Position numbers and translations under genes: made by a program
Notes under the pieces: generated by a model
What the model was told of the DNA's origin: nothing
What the model saw: the letters and a program-made list of their open reading frames with translations, nothing else
Databases searched by the model: none
Source: Trema orientale
Lineage: Eukaryota; Streptophyta; Magnoliopsida; Rosales; Cannabaceae
Assembly (NCBI GenBank): GCA_002914845.1
Contig: JXTC01000161.1
Coordinates: 262,782-326,781 of the forward strand
Direction of reading: 5' to 3'
DNA length: 64,000 bases
Shown: piece by piece, positions 25,155-35,701 of the stretch
How positions within the stretch are numbered: position 1 is the first letter of the stretch
Layout of the letters: every line of letters begins with the position of its first letter

Positions 25155-25534
25155 AATACTCCTCTAAAGAAATTGTGTTTTATCACGTAGGCCTTAATCA
25201 CTCGAGATGTGGTCATCTTTTATCCCCAGGAGAAAAAGAAAGAAAAACGAGAAGGGAACCCATGTGTCCCCCTTGTTGTTTTGTGTTTATTCATTATTCT
25301 TGTTTGTATGCTATTTTAGACACTGCAATATAAGCTACAATAAGATAATGAGATTGGTGATCCAAAAAGTAATAAACGACACGTCGAAATATTCATGCTG
25401 CGCATCTGATAATCAACCTCAGGCATTCATGAAAGCAAAACCACTTCAAATTTATTATGTCAATGGAAGTACTTAAACTGCAGTTTACTTCAGGGAAGTA
25501 AAATTTTATTACTCTTGAGTACACCAAGTTCAAA
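25155..25534. other. 3' UTR and intergenic sequence after the NPF gene
   Basis: Probable 3' UTR of the transporter, followed by intergenic sequence. The ORF at 25207-25476 starts after the stop and has no recognised domain. Confidence 0.5.
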
Positions 25535-25824
25535 GCTCCATTTGGAACCTAGATTTTGGTAGTAAAAAAATTGTGAGAAAAAAGTCAAAGAAAAAGTAAG
25601 AGGAAAATATTTTTCCTACAATTTTATAGAACTTTATTTTGAAACTTTTGGCTTTACTAATTAATGTGTCCAAATTTGATATACTAAAAAATGACATCAA
25701 ATCTAACTTTTACTTTTCTTGAAAAAAAATTTTATCGCTTTTTATTTGAATCCACACAAAAGAAAATGGAATCCCTTATATTTTTTTTTTCTTACCCTCC
25801 AAAAATCCAGGTTCCAAACGGAAC
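25535..25824. mobile_element. MITE-like element between the convergent NPF and uL30m genes
   Basis: The left end GCTCCATTTGGAACCTAG and the reverse-complemented right end GTTCCGTTTGGAACCTGG form terminal inverted repeats of about 28 bp around an AT-rich centre. The target duplication is not clear. It lies between the two 3' ends. Confidence 0.6.
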
Positions 25825-25971
25825 CTAAGAGACATCATTAAATTTCCAACTCAAACCAATAATAGCACTCGATGCACAACTGGACAGACATTGGCAATTC
25901 AGAGAAATTACAGTATTGGAAGATTGTCTTGTCAGACAACAAACTCACATCTAAGACTCTGAGACCTGACC

Positions 25972-26381
25972 TTAGGAAGAACTACTTGCAGAAGCAGGTA
26001 GGTGACTTATGACTAATGGGGGACGCACAGCCCGGTGGTTTGCTTCGTTTTGTTTCCGGGCCTTGTACATCTCTTCTGTCTCAATAACAACCAATCTCTT
26101 GACCTGCAATAGTGTACAAACATGTTACATGTAACCAACAATATAGTAACGAGAAAATCCAAGCAACGAAATCCAAGCGAATGGAAAACCTGTTGGAGCA
26201 TTCCCCGAACAGTTGGAGTGTTCCATCGCATGACAGTTCGGTTGCACTTGCGAAGACGTAATGCCTCCAAAGTACGCCTGTGAAGTCTCCTGGTTCCTGG
26301 AATACCTCTCACTAAGGTGATGTATAAATTAGGACTCCATGCAATTGGGACAGCGGCTTTGAAAGCCTCGAAGGCATTCAT
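25972..26381 (-). CDS. uL30m: Mitochondrial large-subunit ribosomal protein uL30 (L30p/L7e family)
   Basis: A structural protein of the mitochondrial large ribosomal subunit. Two coding exons, 26381-26190 and 26103-25972, join in phase to give 107 aa. The N-terminal half carries the L30 core: YITLVRGIPGTRRLHRRTLE, then LRLRKCNRTV and NTPTVRGMLQQVKRLV. The C-terminal half has VIETEEMYKARKQNEANHRA, a plant-type extension that ends in a Ser run. The start ATG sits two bases after a splice acceptor (TTACAG). This fits a leader exon at about 27420-27306, whose donor AAG|GTACTC is visible and which contains no ATG. The leader intron is about 920 bp. No targeting peptide is obvious, which is usual for small organellar ribosomal proteins with internal signals. 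Plant mitochondrial assignment follows from resemblance to known plant proteins. Confidence 0.92.
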
Positions 26382-27305
26382 GTCTGTAACTTGGAACCTA
26401 CACATACCAAAACGGTGGCTAAACAATAACACTCCCATATCTGTAAATTCAGTTTTCAAATGTAGGACTAAATTGTCGCGAACTAAACCAAAACACGAAG
26501 ATACCATAAGAAAGCAGAATTTTAAAACAAGGAAAAGTAATCCTTGTGATAAAAGCATCAGAATCACTCCATTAGTGATAACTACAAAAACAGGGTCAAA
26601 TAACATTTGAGGGAACCCAACTCATCACTTATCAGAAACAATGTTCATCTATGAAATCTCCAGGCCATGTTTAATGATCATAATTAGCCAGTTTTAGCAA
26701 TTGAAACACCTTGAACCGGGCACAAATCTGTTTATTCGCCTGAAGAGGCAAACCCTGTGCTCAATCATTTGATATAATTCGTTAATGACTCTAGGAGTAC
26801 ATATTCAAAGCATATCAGAATCAACTTTCGAGAACCCAGTTCTTCGGCACATATATATATATATATACATATATAAAATACTTGTTTGCAAAACCCATTC
26901 AAAAAAAAATATGTGAAATAACATAGATACAAGGTACTAGAGTAAAAATTAAAATCCAGTTATGGACAACAATTTCTTCCATTTTCAGAATAACCCACTT
27001 CAAACTTGAATCATTGAATCTAGTTCACATATGAATTAGTAAAAAAACAACATATATGAAACTCAATCTCCAGAAAACGCAAATAAAGTATTTGGTGTAT
27101 TTTGACTAAACCCCTCATACAATAAGCAAAACAAGGCATTAGAACTCAAATTTGTTAATTCCCACTTCGACTTATTAGAGTAATAAGCTCTCTATAGACA
27201 CCATCAGCCTTTTGGGATTCATTCGAAGCAATTCTAATCACAGAAACCATGGACACATTCATGACAATCACGAGAGAGAGAGAGAGAGAGTGTGAGAGAG
27301 AGTAC

Positions 27306-27420
27306 CTTGAGCGAGCTTAGAGGAAAGCTTTTGTTTGTAGGTGGCTATGGCTGCGTTGCCTGGGTTGATGCCGTTAATGGGCTCGGGCGGCCTAGTCAGT
27401 CTATGCTGTAGTTGTAGAAG
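27306..27420 (-). other. Non-coding first exon and promoter area of the uL30m gene
   Basis: A relatively GC-rich stretch without an in-exon ATG on the minus strand, ending in CTCAAG|GTACTC at 27306/27305. The intron just inside the donor begins with a CT-rich run, which is a GA repeat (27272-27302) on the plus strand. The 5' limit is approximate. Confidence 0.6.
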
Positions 27421-27516
27421 AAGGAAAGGGGTTCCAGTGAATAGAGCCTTGCCTTAGGTATACCTTATCAAGGGATAAGCTCTGCAATATGAAAACATTT
27501 ACGAGGGCTTTTTGGA

Positions 27517-27868
27517 AAAGGGATAACTGCAAATACCCTCATGTTTGGGTGTTCTGCAATTTAAACTCTGAAGTTTGGAATCTGCAAAATAATACCTTGA
27601 GATAATTTTTTAAAATTAATACCTGGACAGATTTTTCGACTAATTTTAGAAACGAAAAAATAATAATATCCTCCATTAAAACTAGATTAATCCATATTAT
27701 TCATCTTAATTTTGAGGATATTATTGTATTTTATCAGTTAAAAATCAACACAAGGTATTAATTTCTAGAAATTCGTAATCTCAGGGTATTATTTTGCGGA
27801 ATCCAAATTTCAGGGTTTAAATTGCAGAACATCCAAACATGGGGGTATTTTTTTGCAATTATCCCTTT
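27517..27868. mobile_element. Palindromic MITE with about 90 bp inverted ends, upstream of uL30m
   Basis: The left end reads AAAGGGATAACTGCAAA and the reverse-complemented right end reads AAAGGGATAATTGCAAA. The match continues through ATGTTTGGRTGTTCTGCAAT and GCAAAATAATACC, about 90 bp per arm with few differences. The whole 352 bp can form a long hairpin. It lies about 100 bases upstream of the inferred uL30m leader exon. The target duplication is not resolved. Confidence 0.8.
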
Positions 27869-28035
27869 AGAAAATTCAAAATAAAATATCTTGCTACTTT
27901 AAAAAAATGACCTGTCGTTTTGATAATGAAACGACAACAACACTGTAACAACTACATCTGCACTTTTACAATAAACGACGAAAAGTTTCTACAACAAAGT
28001 TTAGAAGCCGAATACACATCATTTACTAATTTAAA

Positions 28036-28240
28036 TAAGAGTGTTCATGGCCGATTTAACCGGTCTAAGACCCCAAAATATAAATCCAAACCGCAGGTGC
28101 ACCAGACCGTGTGATTTGTGATGGTCGATTAAAACTGGCCAGATCGCACTTATATTTTGCGGTGCAGTCTGACCAATTTCCGCAATTTAGAAATTTAGAC
28201 TTTGGCAAATTGCACCTCACCATTTGAACTTTTTTTTTTT
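28036..28240. mobile_element. End fragment of a hAT-type element related to 48534-49244
   Basis: It starts TAAGAGTGTTCATGGCC and continues with GGTCTAAGACC and AAACCGCAGGTGC words, paralleling the left end of the intact element at 48534 (TAGGGGTGTTCATGGCC, then GGTCTAAATCG). No matching right end is found nearby. A possible right end lies at 35515-35701. Confidence 0.6.
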
Positions 28241-29069
28241 TTTTTTTTGTGTGTCAAAAGTCATGCTTTTTAAAACCAAAACATGAAATATAACACATTA
28301 CTTCCAAAATACAATTTAGAAACATAGAGATCTAAATTAAACATAACGTTAACTAAGCATTCATATCATACAAACAAGCTATTTTCAGGTCAGACATCGA
28401 ATATTACATTTAAAAGGATAACAACAACAAGAATTCAACATCGTTACCAAGCAAAACCCATCAACCATCCAGAAAACAAAGAATAGAATAAAAATTCCCC
28501 TTTCGGTTTTCTACATCTTAACAACAATATTATCGTATCTGTAATACAAACAAAGCAGACAAATAAAATATAGAAAAACATATATAATTATAGCACTCTT
28601 CTTATAAAAAAAAAAAAAAAAAAAAACTCACAAAAGAGTCAGAACTACGTGTAATTGTATTGATACATAAAACATATATATTGAAACATTACTAACTTAA
28701 GGTGCATCATACCATGTATCGTTCATGTTTTTGTGAACTATAATAACTATTTGTGCATATTTTTCTTCTTGGAGTTAATAACTAGAGACGTCGCCAACAT
28801 TTTTATTGAGTCCTATACATAACAGCACTGAGACACATTAAAGATGTTTACTCTAATTATTTTAAAAGTAAGTGCCTAAAATTGCCTTTCATATTTAGTA
28901 AATCAGATTATTTATTAGCATGTAAATGTTTATAGGTGGAGACAAATTAATCAACCCATAAATTTTTTAAAAGAAAAAAAAAAGAAGAAAGAAAGAAAGA
29001 AAAAAGCAACGTTAAGAAGATAAGAAAGCAGGGAAATCCATCAAAATGTTAGAAAATACACTAGTAATC
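28241..29069. other. AT-rich sequence, no gene seen
   Basis: Contains a T-run at about 28230-28249, an A-run near 28608-28626 and purine-rich sequence near 28975-29005. No supported gene. Confidence 0.45.
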
Positions 29070-29109
29070 AAGAGAGTGAGGTAAGAGAGACGAACCGAGA
29101 TGGCGAGAG

Positions 29110-29400
29110 AGAAGAATTTGGTATGGAAAATGTGTACCACTGAGAAAATGTGTACCGCCGAAAATATTTTTTAATAGTAAATGTAGACCCTTGCGACTTT
29201 TCAGTGTAGAAAATGTGGACCACAAAGCTACGTGGTCCACATTTTAAATAAAAAAAAAAGATATTCTTTATAGTAAATGTAGACCATCGAGATTATTCAT
29301 TATAGTAAATGTGGACCATCGAGATTATTCAGTGTGGAAAATGTTTACCACAAAAATACATGGTCTATATTTTAAACCAAAAAATGTATCATATTAGTAA
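29110..29400. repeat. Imperfect repeats of AAATGTRGACCAtcgagattattca type
   Basis: The word AAATGTGGACCA, or close variants, recurs about seven times with partly inverted copies (TGGTCCACATTT). Two near-identical units of about 36 bp fall at 29274-29345. It may be the subterminal region of the transposon that supplied the Ulp1 fragment just downstream. Confidence 0.5.
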
Positions 29401-29660
29401 AATTGTAAAACAGTCACATTTATGGTCCTTATTTGGTAACCAAACTCTAAAATTATAATAGATACACAAATGTTCTACGTCTTTGAAGATATTTTGCTTC
29501 TAATTATATACCAGTCTACATCGTTCACATTTAAAGTAAGTAATTGTAACTCAGTCAAATAAAAGTTCCAAAGAAACAGATTTCTTTACATCACCCTTCT
29601 ACATTTAATGATTAAAAGTAAGAAAAAGTTTGTTAAACAAATGTAGAAAAGTCACATAGA

Positions 29661-29847
29661 TCATCTACATGAACAATCATTAGCTGGTGTTGCATAGCCA
29701 TCGTTGATTTTCAAATGTCCTTGATGCCATAACTCAATTGCCATTTTCCTTCGAATTGAAGGCATTTTTTCTGGACCAACATCAAAAACTGATTTCCCCA
29801 TCATCAATAATTCAGTAAAAGCTATCATATATAAACCGCAATCAGTC
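29661..29847 (-). pseudogene. Ulp1-type (C48) cysteine protease exon fragment, probably transposon-borne
   Basis: On the minus strand, after a splice acceptor (TTTTGTAG), the frame reads TDCGLYMIAFTELLMMG and runs 61 residues to a stop, including GPEKMPSIRRKMAIELW. The DCG with its hydrophobic follow-up is the catalytic-cysteine block of Ulp1/SENP deSUMOylating proteases. The His and Asp parts of the active site are not found upstream in this window. In plants, similar C48 domains are often carried by Mutator-like (Kaonashi-type) and CACTA transposons. The transposon-rich context favours a remnant over a host gene. Confidence 0.6.
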
Positions 29848-30960
29848 CTACAAAATAAATACATATAGAATAACTTTAACCTATTAGAAAAAATGTACAT
29901 CATGTCATTCTTATCATAATTATAGATTACTTATCATTACAAAATCAATCATAAAAAAAACTCGAAATCCATGGCATTAAACTAACAATCGGAGAAAAAC
30001 CCAAGAGATTCAAAAATAAAATCACCTAAAAATAACTAAATAAATACACAACTCTAAATCAAAAAACACTAAAACAAAGGATGAACAAGAAGAAGAAGAT
30101 GAAGAAATACCTTAATCTCTAGAGGAAATCGACGAATGCCGAAGAAGAAGAATCAAACGATGAATGAAGGAGAAGATGGAACCGGATTTGAGAGTGAAGA
30201 AGAAAAACTCGAACAAAGAAGAAATCTGTTTTGGCTCCAGTAGTCCAATGGCTAGACCATACACTTTATAAGATGAGGATAATATTGTCCTTTCACCTAT
30301 TAAAAACGGGTATACATGACTGAAAATTAAAAAACAGGTATGGGCGAAATAAGATCCCCAAAAATGGGTACTGGGCGTAATTTTCACTATTTTAAATAAA
30401 AATATCAAATATTGTTAGACAATTTTAATTATTGCAAGTAATAATATATCTAGAAAATGAAAATATAATAATAACATGTTATAACATATGATTTAACAAA
30501 TAATTTGGATAAAAATAATTATCATGAAGTTAAATCAAATAACGTAATAAATAAATTCATAATTAATTTACTATAATAATAATAATAGTCAAAATAACAA
30601 AAGAGTTTAAGGAAATCAAACCGAGTCTTGTGTTTCACACAATTTCCTTAAAACAGTTACGCCTCCTCACCTGGGTGCTTAGAGGAATGTCAGCAATGTC
30701 TGTTTCCCAGGATAAAACGGTTCACGAATAGCAACGTCACACCAACTTGTTACTCACAACGAACTGAGCAATGCCCAAACTCTATCACCAGAACTCAAGA
30801 GAACTTGACCACTCTTATAAAAAAGAACAAGTACTCAAACTCTCTAACTTTTAACTAACTTCTCTCTAACTTCTAACTAACTTTTCTTAACCGCCACAGA
30901 GAGAAATGGAAGAGAGGAATAGGTGTATCTTAGTGTGTCTAAGAGTGAAGGAGAAGGTCT

Positions 30961-30970
30961 CCTTTTATAG
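30961..30970 (-). promoter_or_regulatory. TATA box of the LTR-like promoter
   Basis: CTATAAAAGG on the minus strand is a strong TATA match, directly downstream of the minisatellite array. Confidence 0.5.
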
Positions 30971-30998
30971 TGTTCATAGGGGAACTAAGCCATTAACA

Positions 30999-31263
30999 TC
31001 CTATTAATATGGCTGAAAATATTTTTCTGTTACAACATAACATCCCATTAATGTGACTGACAAACGTTTGTTTGTTACAACGTAACAGCAACAACCCATT
31101 AATATGGCTGAAAAACGTTTGTCTGTAACAACATAACAGCCCATTAATATGGCTGAAAAATATTTGTCTGTTACAACGTAACAGCAATAGCCCATTAATA
31201 TGGTTGAAAAACTGAAAAACGTTTGGCTGTTACAACATAACTGCCAAAATATTTTTGGCTGTT
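30999..31263 (-). repeat. Minisatellite, five units of 44-52 bp
   Basis: CCCATTAATATGGCTGAAAAA, followed by CGTTTGTCTGTTACAACRTAACAGC, recurs with starts near 30999, 31043, 31095, 31140 and 31190. The units differ by small insertions. The ORFs read from it on the minus strand are translations of the repeat, not genes. Confidence 0.85.
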
Positions 31264-31428
31264 ACCTCAGCTTTATGAGGCCTAATAAATGTCCAAAATG
31301 AATTTTGTAACTCTTGTATGTTACAAATTCAATTCTAGAATCTCCTCACTTTGGGTTTCAATTTCTCATTCACTCATGCCTCAAAATAGCTATTAACAAT
31401 GGTTTTTTCAAACTATTTTTCCAACAAA

Positions 31429-33779
31429 TATACGGTACGATCCCTTTAATTCTTTTTCATACCGCGTTTTTTGTGAAAAATACCACATTTAGATTACTTC
31501 TTCTTCTTCCCCATTTCGCACTCCCTTCCTCCTCCTTCTGGTCTTGGGCACCACCACCATTCCTAGTCGACCAACATGTTTTTCTTAAGCGATTGCTACT
31601 GAATCTTCTTTTGAGGTTTTCGTGGAAAGGTCCCCCCTCCTCTCTCTTCTTCTTTAAGTTCTCGTCTTCATCCCCTCACCAATGATGGCACCAATATTCG
31701 TGGTTAATAGCCACTTCAAAGCTTTTTATAGAGATATAAGAGAAGATAAAGTGACGTCAGGACGATAGTAGATTTGGACGGGTAACTCTTCACTCACACT
31801 CTCTCTCTCTCTCCTCTCTCTCTCTCTATTCAATCATTCTTCTTTTCTCTTTGTATCATTTTTTTTTAGTAATTTAAGCTTTCTCATTTTAGTGGTTATG
31901 CTAATTTTGGTTTATAAATGTAGCTTCATTCGACTAGATTCTCTCTCTAAACCAAACAATAGTATTATTAGTATTAATAATATTTGAAAGTTTTAGTCTT
32001 GGATTAATGGCTTTGTTCATTAGGATTGTACAATTTAGTTTTATGAATTTCATGGTATGCTTTAAAGTCTGTGTGCGTATTCTGGATTCTAGGGATATAG
32101 ATGGAATATTTTTGCCCTTGATTATTTGCTTGAAATGGGTTTTTGAGAAAAGGAAACTTTCTTCATATCCAAGTTGTTTGAAGACTGACCACCAATCTTG
32201 AAATCAACAACCATATTGATGAGTGGAAACTAGATTTGTTATTGGTTACCCAGTCCCCATATTAGTATTCAAAAGCTAGATTGGTTATAGATTACCAAAT
32301 TGGTAATTAATGTTATAATTGGTAACTAGTAACCAATAACCTATAACTACCTTGGAAATTCGTCACCAGTTTATGTAACTGGTAATCAGTATTGTAATTG
32401 GTAATTAGTAACTGGTAACCAGTACTGCAATCGATAACTAGTAACTAATAACTAGTAATTACTACCCAGTATCCGGTAACCAATTACAGAATTGGTAATC
32501 ATATAACTTGTAACTAATAACTAATATTGTAATCGGTATTTAGTAACCACTAATCAATAATTACTAGTATCCGGTAACCAGTTTGGAATTTGGTCACCAT
32601 TTCTAAAGCTAGTTTGGATTGGTAACTAAAAGGTAAATTAGTTACTGGTTACCAGTAACCGATAACAAATAACTGGTTACAGAATTGGTAACTAATGTTG
32701 TAACTAGTATCCAATATTGTAACGTATAATCAGTGTTGTAACCGGTAACTAGTAACCAATAACCAGTAATTACTGGTACCTGATAACTGATTTAGAATTT
32801 GGTCACCATTCCTAAAGCTGGTAACTAGATTGGTAACTAAAAGTTAAATTAGTTACTGGTTACCATTTACCGGTAACTAATAATACATGACCGATTTCAA
32901 AATTGGTAACTAGTGTTGTAACAAGTAACCCGAATTATAACCAGTAACTAATAACCAATAATCAGTAATTACTAGTATCTGGTAACTGGTTTGGAATTCG
33001 GTCACCAATCCTAAAGCTAGTAACTAGTTTGGTAACTAGAAGGTAAATTGGTAACTGGTTACTGGTTACCAGTAACCGATAACCGATAATAAATAATCGG
33101 TTACAGAATTGGTAACCAGTATTGTAACTAGTATCCATAGTTGTAACAAGTAACTAGTGTTGTAACCGATAACTAGTAATTAGTGGTTATTGGTAACCAG
33201 TATTATAACTGATAACCAGTATTGTAACCGGTAATCGGTTACTCTAGTTTTTTTTTTTTTTTTGGAATCAGTAACTAATATTGTAAATGATAAACAGAGT
33301 AGTTACTAATAAATTGTTAATATATTGGTAATGAGATTTAGCAAAATTTTTAATATTAAAAAAAGAACAAAATAAAAAAAGGAGAAAAAGAATCTAGAAA
33401 ATAAAAAGAAAAAATAATTTTTTAAGAATAAAATAGAAAAGAAAAAAGGGAAATACATGAAAAAGCGAAAGAAGAAGAAGAGAAAAAGGAGAATCAAGTA
33501 ACAAAAAAAGAAAAAAAGAGACAGTTAAAAATAAAAGGAAAAAGAAAAATAGAGGAAATGGTAAAAATCAGTCCTGGTGTTCGAACTGGGTGGTCATCAA
33601 GTGAGGAATCATCCACTACACTAACAAAAACTTTGGAAGTTGTATCATATTTTACTTTTAAACAAATTTTAAAAAATGTCTTTATTTACAGTTCTGCCAC
33701 TGTACTTTTGCCTCCTAACTTTTTTATAAATGCCAATTAGATGCCATAAGAAAAAAATTATATTTCACTGTACCGTATA
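31429..33779. mobile_element. GTAACC-core inverted-repeat transposon, copy 1
   Basis: The left end TATACGGTACGATCCC and the reverse-complemented right end TATACGGTACAGTG share TATACGGTAC, then TAATTCTTTTTC against TAATTTTTTTCT. The last 250 bases match the last 250 of 39694-42450, including GCCAATTAGATGCCATA against GCCAGTTACATGCCATA. The core is a satellite-like GTAACC tract (32220-33260) followed by an A-rich purine tract (33350-33560). There is no transposase. Length and end structure are compatible with a non-autonomous Mutator-like element, but no target duplication is found. Confidence 0.6.
32220..33260. repeat. Satellite-like tract of degenerate GGTAACCAGTAACTAGT words
   Basis: About 1 kb consists of short words such as GGTAACC, AGTTACT, ACTAGT and ATTGTAAC. 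A higher-order unit is visible: the anchor TTGGAATTTGGTCACCA, or a variant, recurs near 32352, 32584, 32791 and 32991, about 200-230 bp apart. No coding frame survives it. Confidence 0.85.
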
Positions 33780-34019
33780 TATGTAATTATTTTTATTTTT
33801 AACGGTATAGCCCAATAAAACCCTTGTTTTGTTTTGTTTTTGTTCTTTTTTAAAAAATATTTATGATAATATATATGATCCTATATATATATATATATAA
33901 ACCTATTGAGGAGTTTTCAATGGAGATTTTTGTTTTTGCAATATAAATAGATATTTTGACCAAGTTGAAAATGACTTTTAATAGTAAATCAATTTTACTT
34001 ACAATCATTCTATTCTAAT
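33780..34019. other. AT-rich sequence, no gene seen
   Basis: Short stretch between two elements with an (AT)n run at about 33880-33899. Nothing else is recognised. Confidence 0.4.
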
Positions 34020-34640
34020 TCTGTATTTAGTACGCAGAACTAGGATTGGATTATAATATTGGATTGGATTGTGATAAACTTAATATTATTCTATATTTAG
34101 TGTGGCATTAGATTGGGATAAACTTAATACTATTCCATATTTGGTATAGTATTAGATTGGATTATGATTGTTTTCTTTTTCTTTTTTTTTTAAAAGAAAA
34201 AATAGGGCTTAACTAATGATTTCTACTTATAACAAAGACAAGAATATAATTCACGCACTATGGAAGTCGAACTTCCAACCTAATACCCAATCTTTACCCT
34301 ACTCTACCTACTAAGCTAACCCTATTAGTGGATTGTTATTATAATGTGAAACATACTTTTCATTAGAATGTGTAATGATTTATTTTAGATTAATTTAAAT
34401 CTTAAAAGATGTAGAAAGTATTCCTAATATGGGACCCACTAGATTTGGAATTTGGAATAGATGTAGATCTTACCACTATTAAGTGTAGAATTATTAATCT
34501 CACACTTTAGATTGGGATTAATTATCTCACTCATATTGGACTATTTTAATGTTGTGGATTATTTATCTCACTCCATCAAATATGAGTCTAAGATAAATAA
34601 TTCCAATCCCAATTCTATTCCCATGTACCAAACCTCTTCA
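34020..34640. mobile_element. MITE-like element of the TTTGGTACGCAG family, copy 2, carrying a SINE
   Basis: The left side reads TTTAGTACGCAGAAC, then GGATTGGATTATAAT. The right side, reverse-complemented, reads GGTTTGGTACATGGGAAT and TTGGGATTGGAATT. The words match those at the ends of 16744-17463. Limits are approximate. The tRNA-like unit at 34170-34328 interrupts it. Confidence 0.45.
34170..34328 (-). mobile_element. tRNA-derived SINE
   Basis: On the minus strand TAGCTTAGTAGG (34318-34307) matches the tRNA box A consensus TRGCNNAGYNGG exactly. AGTTCGACTTC (34273-34263) matches box B GGTTCGANTCC at 9 of 11. The spacing of about 34 bp is right for an internal RNA polymerase III promoter. 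The unit ends in an A-rich tail (34197-34170 on the plus strand is T-rich). It is not a tRNA gene, because no acceptor stem closes. Confidence 0.65.
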
Positions 34641-35514
34641 TTCTAATTTCTATTGAGGTAGAAATAAGTATTTGGAATAAGTTTTTAAGGAAAAAAAATT
34701 CGAAATTGTTTTTTTAAGGAAAATATTTTGATAAAAAATATTATTACTTATTAGTTTCGTATATATGGCTTAGTTTTAAAATTATAAAAAAAAAATCAAA
34801 TCAATTTCTTTATTACTTTAGTTTTAAGACTAAAATAAAAAATAAAATAAAATTATCAAGGTAATACGTGAAATCAACCAAAAAAAAAATGTTATACGAC
34901 TTACAAAAAGTTAATTAACATAAAGTTATTAAGATATTAGGTAATACGTGAAATCAAAAAATAAATAAATAAATAAATGATAGATAATTTATACGATTAG
35001 ATAAGTATGTTTTTTTTTTTCGGCAATAGACGTGATAAGCTGTACGACTATTTTGGTTAAAGAAAATTAGTTTTTATTAAATAAGGGGAAAAAAAAAGAG
35101 CGTAAAGAAAATATTTTTGAAAAAATAAAAATATATATATTTGTATATAATTAGTAATAGCAACAATGAGTTGTAAGAAATGAAAAGAGATGAGAATGAA
35201 AATACAAAGAATCAACTATGGAATAGGAACAGAAAAAAAAAAAAGAAAAAAAAAAGAATTTATCCAATTCATTTGGTTACAAATAGAGATTATCTATCTT
35301 TTAAGTCATAAATAACTTTCTATATTTTATCTATATTTTAAGTCATAAATAAATTTCTATATTTATATAAGTATTAATTAAATTAGATTTTTTAGTAGAA
35401 TTAATAGTATTATTATAACCATTGGATCAAAATCTAATAGCCCAAATTAGAGTAACTATTCATGGAGTAAAAATAAAAATCTCCATTAAAATCTCACCAA
35501 ACCTATATAAACTA

Positions 35515-35701
35515 ACATTGTCGGCCGATTTCAGTTTGAAACCGACCGGATGTTGGCAAAACCACAAAGTGAACCAGTCAATTTGCATTTTTTTCTAATC
35601 CATCACCGGCCGTGAATGTGTTAGTATTGTGTTGATCTGACTGATTTCATATAGTTTGACTAGTTTCTATAATTTGATGGTTATTTTGAATACCCTTTTT
35701 A
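35515..35701. mobile_element. Right-end fragment of a hAT-type element related to 48534-49244
   Basis: GTCGGCCGATTTCAGTTTGAA, then TTTTTTCTAATCCATCACCGGCC and a TTTTGAATACCC end, parallel the right arm of the intact element (GGCCGGTTCGGTTTGAATCC, TTTTCTAATCCGTAACC, TTTTTGAACACCCC). It could be the partner of the left end at 28036. Confidence 0.5.

Larger units (their letters stand above)
30612..31330 (-). mobile_element. LTR-like segment (possible solo LTR) with promoter
   Basis: Read on the minus strand, a repeat-rich upstream part (31263-30999) is followed by CACTATAAAAGGAGACC (TATA box at 30970-30961), a purine/pyrimidine leader and a further 300 bases. This is the U3-R-U5 order of a plant LTR. 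The far end carries an inverted repeat, TTAAGGAAAT...ATTTCCTTAA (30608-30654). TG...CA ends and a 5 bp duplication could not be fixed, and no internal region was found next to it. Confidence 0.45.

Noticed and set aside
26013..26606. 197 aa minus-strand ORF
   Set aside because: It reads through both introns of the uL30m gene. The spliced 107 aa model fits the family far better.
30112..30408. 98 aa minus-strand ORF
   Set aside because: Low-complexity Phe/Ser/Leu-rich translation of purine-rich DNA, with no domain.
31004..31195. Repetitive 63-64 aa ORFs on the minus strand
   Set aside because: Translations of the minisatellite; unit-length changes shift the frame, so selection on a protein is unlikely.
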